In this document: in pieces, positions 62,286 through 64,000 of the stretch | Layout of the letters: each line of letters begins with the position of its first letter | How positions within the stretch are numbered: the first letter of the stretch is position 1 | Assembly (NCBI RefSeq): GCF_006337085.1 | Contig: NZ_CP040882.1 | Location: 1 to 64,000 of the forward strand | Length of the DNA: 64,000 nt | Direction of reading: 5' to 3' | Origin: Sutterella faecalis | GTDB lineage: Bacteria; Pseudomonadota; Gammaproteobacteria; Burkholderiales; Burkholderiaceae_F | Position numbers and translations under genes: made by a program | The notes under the pieces: generated by a model | The model's database searches: none | The model's input: only the letters and a program-made list of their open reading frames with translations | Told to the model about the DNA's origin: nothing

Positions 62286-63761
62286 TCAGAGCGCGAGGCC
62301 GCGGGCGGCGAGTTCGATCGCCTTCATCATGGCGGCGGCCTTATTGCAGGTTTCGAGGTATTCCGCATGCGGAACGGAATCGTGCACGATGCCCGCTCCC
62401 GACTGAATTTCCATGTGCCTGCCGTCGAGCACGATCGTGCGGATGGTGATGGCAAGGTCCATTGCGCCGTCGTAGCCGAAGTAGCCGGCTGCCCCGCCGT
62501 ACATCCCGCGGGGCGAGGGTTCAAGCGCATGAATGATTTCCATCGCGCGCACCTTCGGGGCGCCCGAGAGCGTGCCCGCCGGGAAGGCGCTCCGCACGAG
62601 ATCGAACGCGTCCCTGCCTTCCCCGAGCTCGCCCTCCACCGTGCTCACAATGTGCATGACGTGGGAGAAGCGCTGAATCGACATGAAGTCGGAGACCTGA
62701 ACGGTGCCGGGGGCGGCGATTCGTCCGAGGTCGTTGCGCGCGAGGTCGACGAGCATCAGATGTTCGGCACGCTCCTTCGGGTCGGCGAGAAGCGATTTTT
62801 CGAGCGCCGCGTCTTCTTCCGGGGTCTGCCCTCTCGGACGCGTGCCGGCGATCGGCCGCAGAAGGGCTTTGCCGCCCGCTTCCGTCCGGCAGAGCGTTTC
62901 GGGTGAAGACGAAATGAGGATGAGCTTTCCCATCTTCATGAAGAAGGTGTAGGGAGAGGGATTGATGAGCCGCAGCGCCCGGTAGAGCGTGAGCGGGGGA
63001 ATATCCGTTTCGCCCGAGAATTTCTGCGAGAGCACGACCTGGATGATGTTGCCGTCGCGGATCTGCGCCCTGGCTTTTTCGACCATTTCTGAGAACGCCG
63101 TTTCCGTGCAGTTGGAGCGGAGTTCCGGAACGGGATGGCTTTCGGGGGTTGCGGGAAAAGCCGGCCGGGCGAGCTTTTCCTTCATGACGCCGACGCGCCG
63201 CACGCCTTCGTTGTAGGCGGCCTGGAGCGTCTCAAACTCATCCGTCCGGACGGCCGCCGAGAGCATCAGCGTATGTCGGAAGTTGTCGAAGATGATGAGG
63301 TCGTCAGCAATCATGAAGGAGGACGTGGGCCCACTGAGGCCGGGCTTCGGCGCGGGAAGAGTTTCGAATTCGCCGACGGCTTCGTAGCCGATCGCGCCCA
63401 CGGCGCCGCCGATAAAGGCGGGCATGTCGGGGGAAAGTGCGGGCGTGAGGCCCTGCATGAGAGTTCTCATTGCCATGAGCGGGCCGTCTGGTGCCGGGAG
63501 TTCGCGTTTCTTTCCATCCGCGGGCGCGTAGAAGGCTTTCCCGTTCTCGACGGTGAAGACGCCCCGCGGGTTGAGGCCGATGAAGGAATAGCGCCCGAAG
63601 CGTTCTCCCGCTTCGACGGATTCGAGGAGAAAGACGTTTTCGTCATCCTTCAAACGCGCGAGGACGGTGACCGGCGTCTCCATGTCGGCGCAAAGTTTTT
63701 CGGTGACGGGAACAAGGTTGCCCTTCAGGGCAAGGTCGGAAAATTCCTGGAAGCTCAGCAT
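62286..63761 (-). CDS. trpE: Anthranilate synthase component I
   Basis: Converts chorismate to anthranilate with TrpG. Marks are the feedback motif LLES near residue 35, PIAGTRPRGQTPEED near 330 (PIAGT favours TrpE over PabB), DLARNDLGR, and FPAGTLSGAPKVRAMEII near 420. The start at 63761 (491 aa) has a CGGAG site; a longer frame runs through a hairpin and is unlikely. A terminator-like hairpin about 60 bp upstream suggests attenuation or the end of another transcript. Confidence 0.94.
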   Translation of the reverse strand: MLSFQEFSDLALKGNLVPVTEKLCADMETPVTVLARLKDDENVFLLESVEAGERFGRYSFIGLNPRGVFTVENGKAFYAPADGKKRELPAPDGPLMAMRTLMQGLTPALSPDMPAFIGGAVGAIGYEAVGEFETLPAPKPGLSGPTSSFMIADDLIIFDNFRHTLMLSAAVRTDEFETLQAAYNEGVRRVGVMKEKLARPAFPATPESHPVPELRSNCTETAFSEMVEKARAQIRDGNIIQVVLSQKFSGETDIPPLTLYRALRLINPSPYTFFMKMGKLILISSSPETLCRTEAGGKALLRPIAGTRPRGQTPEEDAALEKSLLADPKERAEHLMLVDLARNDLGRIAAPGTVQVSDFMSIQRFSHVMHIVSTVEGELGEGRDAFDLVRSAFPAGTLSGAPKVRAMEIIHALEPSPRGMYGGAAGYFGYDGAMDLAITIRTIVLDGRHMEIQSGAGIVHDSVPHAEYLETCNKAAAMMKAIELAARGLAL

Positions 63762-63816
63762 GGCGGATTCGACTCCGGGCGGAAGAAGGAAAAGGAGAAA
63801 ACAAAAAATCGGGACG

Positions 63817-63857
63817 AAAAAAAGCGGACCGGAAGCCAATGGCCTCTGGTCCGCTTT
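63817..63857 (-). terminator. Terminator or attenuator hairpin upstream of trpE
   Basis: AAAGCGGACC (63821-63830) pairs with GGTCCGCTTT (63848-63857), followed on the minus strand by seven T (complement of 63817-63823). An upstream hairpin AGGACTTTTCGTCAAAGTCCT (complement of about 63866-63886) precedes it. No Trp-rich leader peptide was found. Confidence 0.6.
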
Positions 63858-64000
63858 CAGGGCAAGGACTTTGACGAAAAGTCCTCTTGGGTTCAAGCGT
63901 TCGTCATGCTTTCCTCTGATGGAGCACTCTCAGACAGCAGAGCGCCTCGTCAGTACGATTCCCGGAATGGACGCACGCGAACGCGGGCAGCGGACCGAAG

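Overview
The window looks like a piece of a gut betaproteobacterial chromosome, most likely Sutterellaceae (Sutterella or a close relative). This is inference from overall character: GC-rich coding DNA, a Bordetella/Burkholderia-type porin, several exported FAD flavoproteins (three with Tat-like signals), two exported C69 dipeptidases and an anaerobe-style rubrerythrin. No rRNA, tRNA, CRISPR array or prophage was seen. I could not run alignments, so family and ortholog calls rest on motifs and remembered sequences.

Layout. 1-2.1 kb: an ABC ATPase and a histidine-rich FtsX-type permease. 2.1-5.6 kb: iron-independent fumarase (fumC) behind a Fur-box-like site, then a secreted dipeptidase. 5.9-12.2 kb: a Tat-tagged aldo/keto reductase with two plausible starts, an AAA/PD-(D/E)XK protein, a 30-residue membrane peptide, a Crp-like regulator, an exported flavoprotein and a small unknown protein. 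12.6-15.9 kb: porin, AraC regulator and a second aldo/keto reductase. 16.1-23.1 kb: a TtrS-like sensor kinase, its LuxR-type response regulator interrupted by an in-frame TGA, a Tat flavoprotein, an exported type I 3-dehydroquinate dehydratase with intact catalytic residues, and an FMN/FAD fumarate-reductase-like protein. 23.3-33.4 kb: a degenerate DDE-transposase relative, a second sensor/regulator/Tat-flavoprotein set, an ISL3 transposase remnant, a Fic protein and an AlbA_2-type regulator behind phased repeats. 33.8-36.2 kb: second C69 dipeptidase and a DoxX protein.

36.4-52.2 kb holds what appears to be a complete counterpart of the Escherichia coli ydi cluster, rearranged into two divergent arms around a 1.5 kb regulatory gap. 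Left arm: ydiN-ydiB-aroD-ydiF-ydiO. Right arm: ydiQRST-fadK, then ydiM-ydiP. The parts fit import of quinate/shikimate-type hydroaromatic acids, NAD(P)-linked dehydrogenation and dehydration, CoA activation, and reduction of an enoyl-CoA by an acyl-CoA dehydrogenase fed by a FixABCX-like electron chain, as in carnitine reduction. With the exported dehydroquinate dehydratase about 20 kb away beside respiratory-type flavoproteins, the window suggests two systems for hydroaromatic acids, one periplasmic and one cytoplasmic and CoA-based. That link is my inference.

52.3-64 kb: a SWIM/SNF2 helicase split by a frameshift, rubrerythrin, a MarR regulator, a FecCD-type metal-chelate ABC operon with an embedded methyltransferase, and trpE-trpG behind a terminator-like leader.
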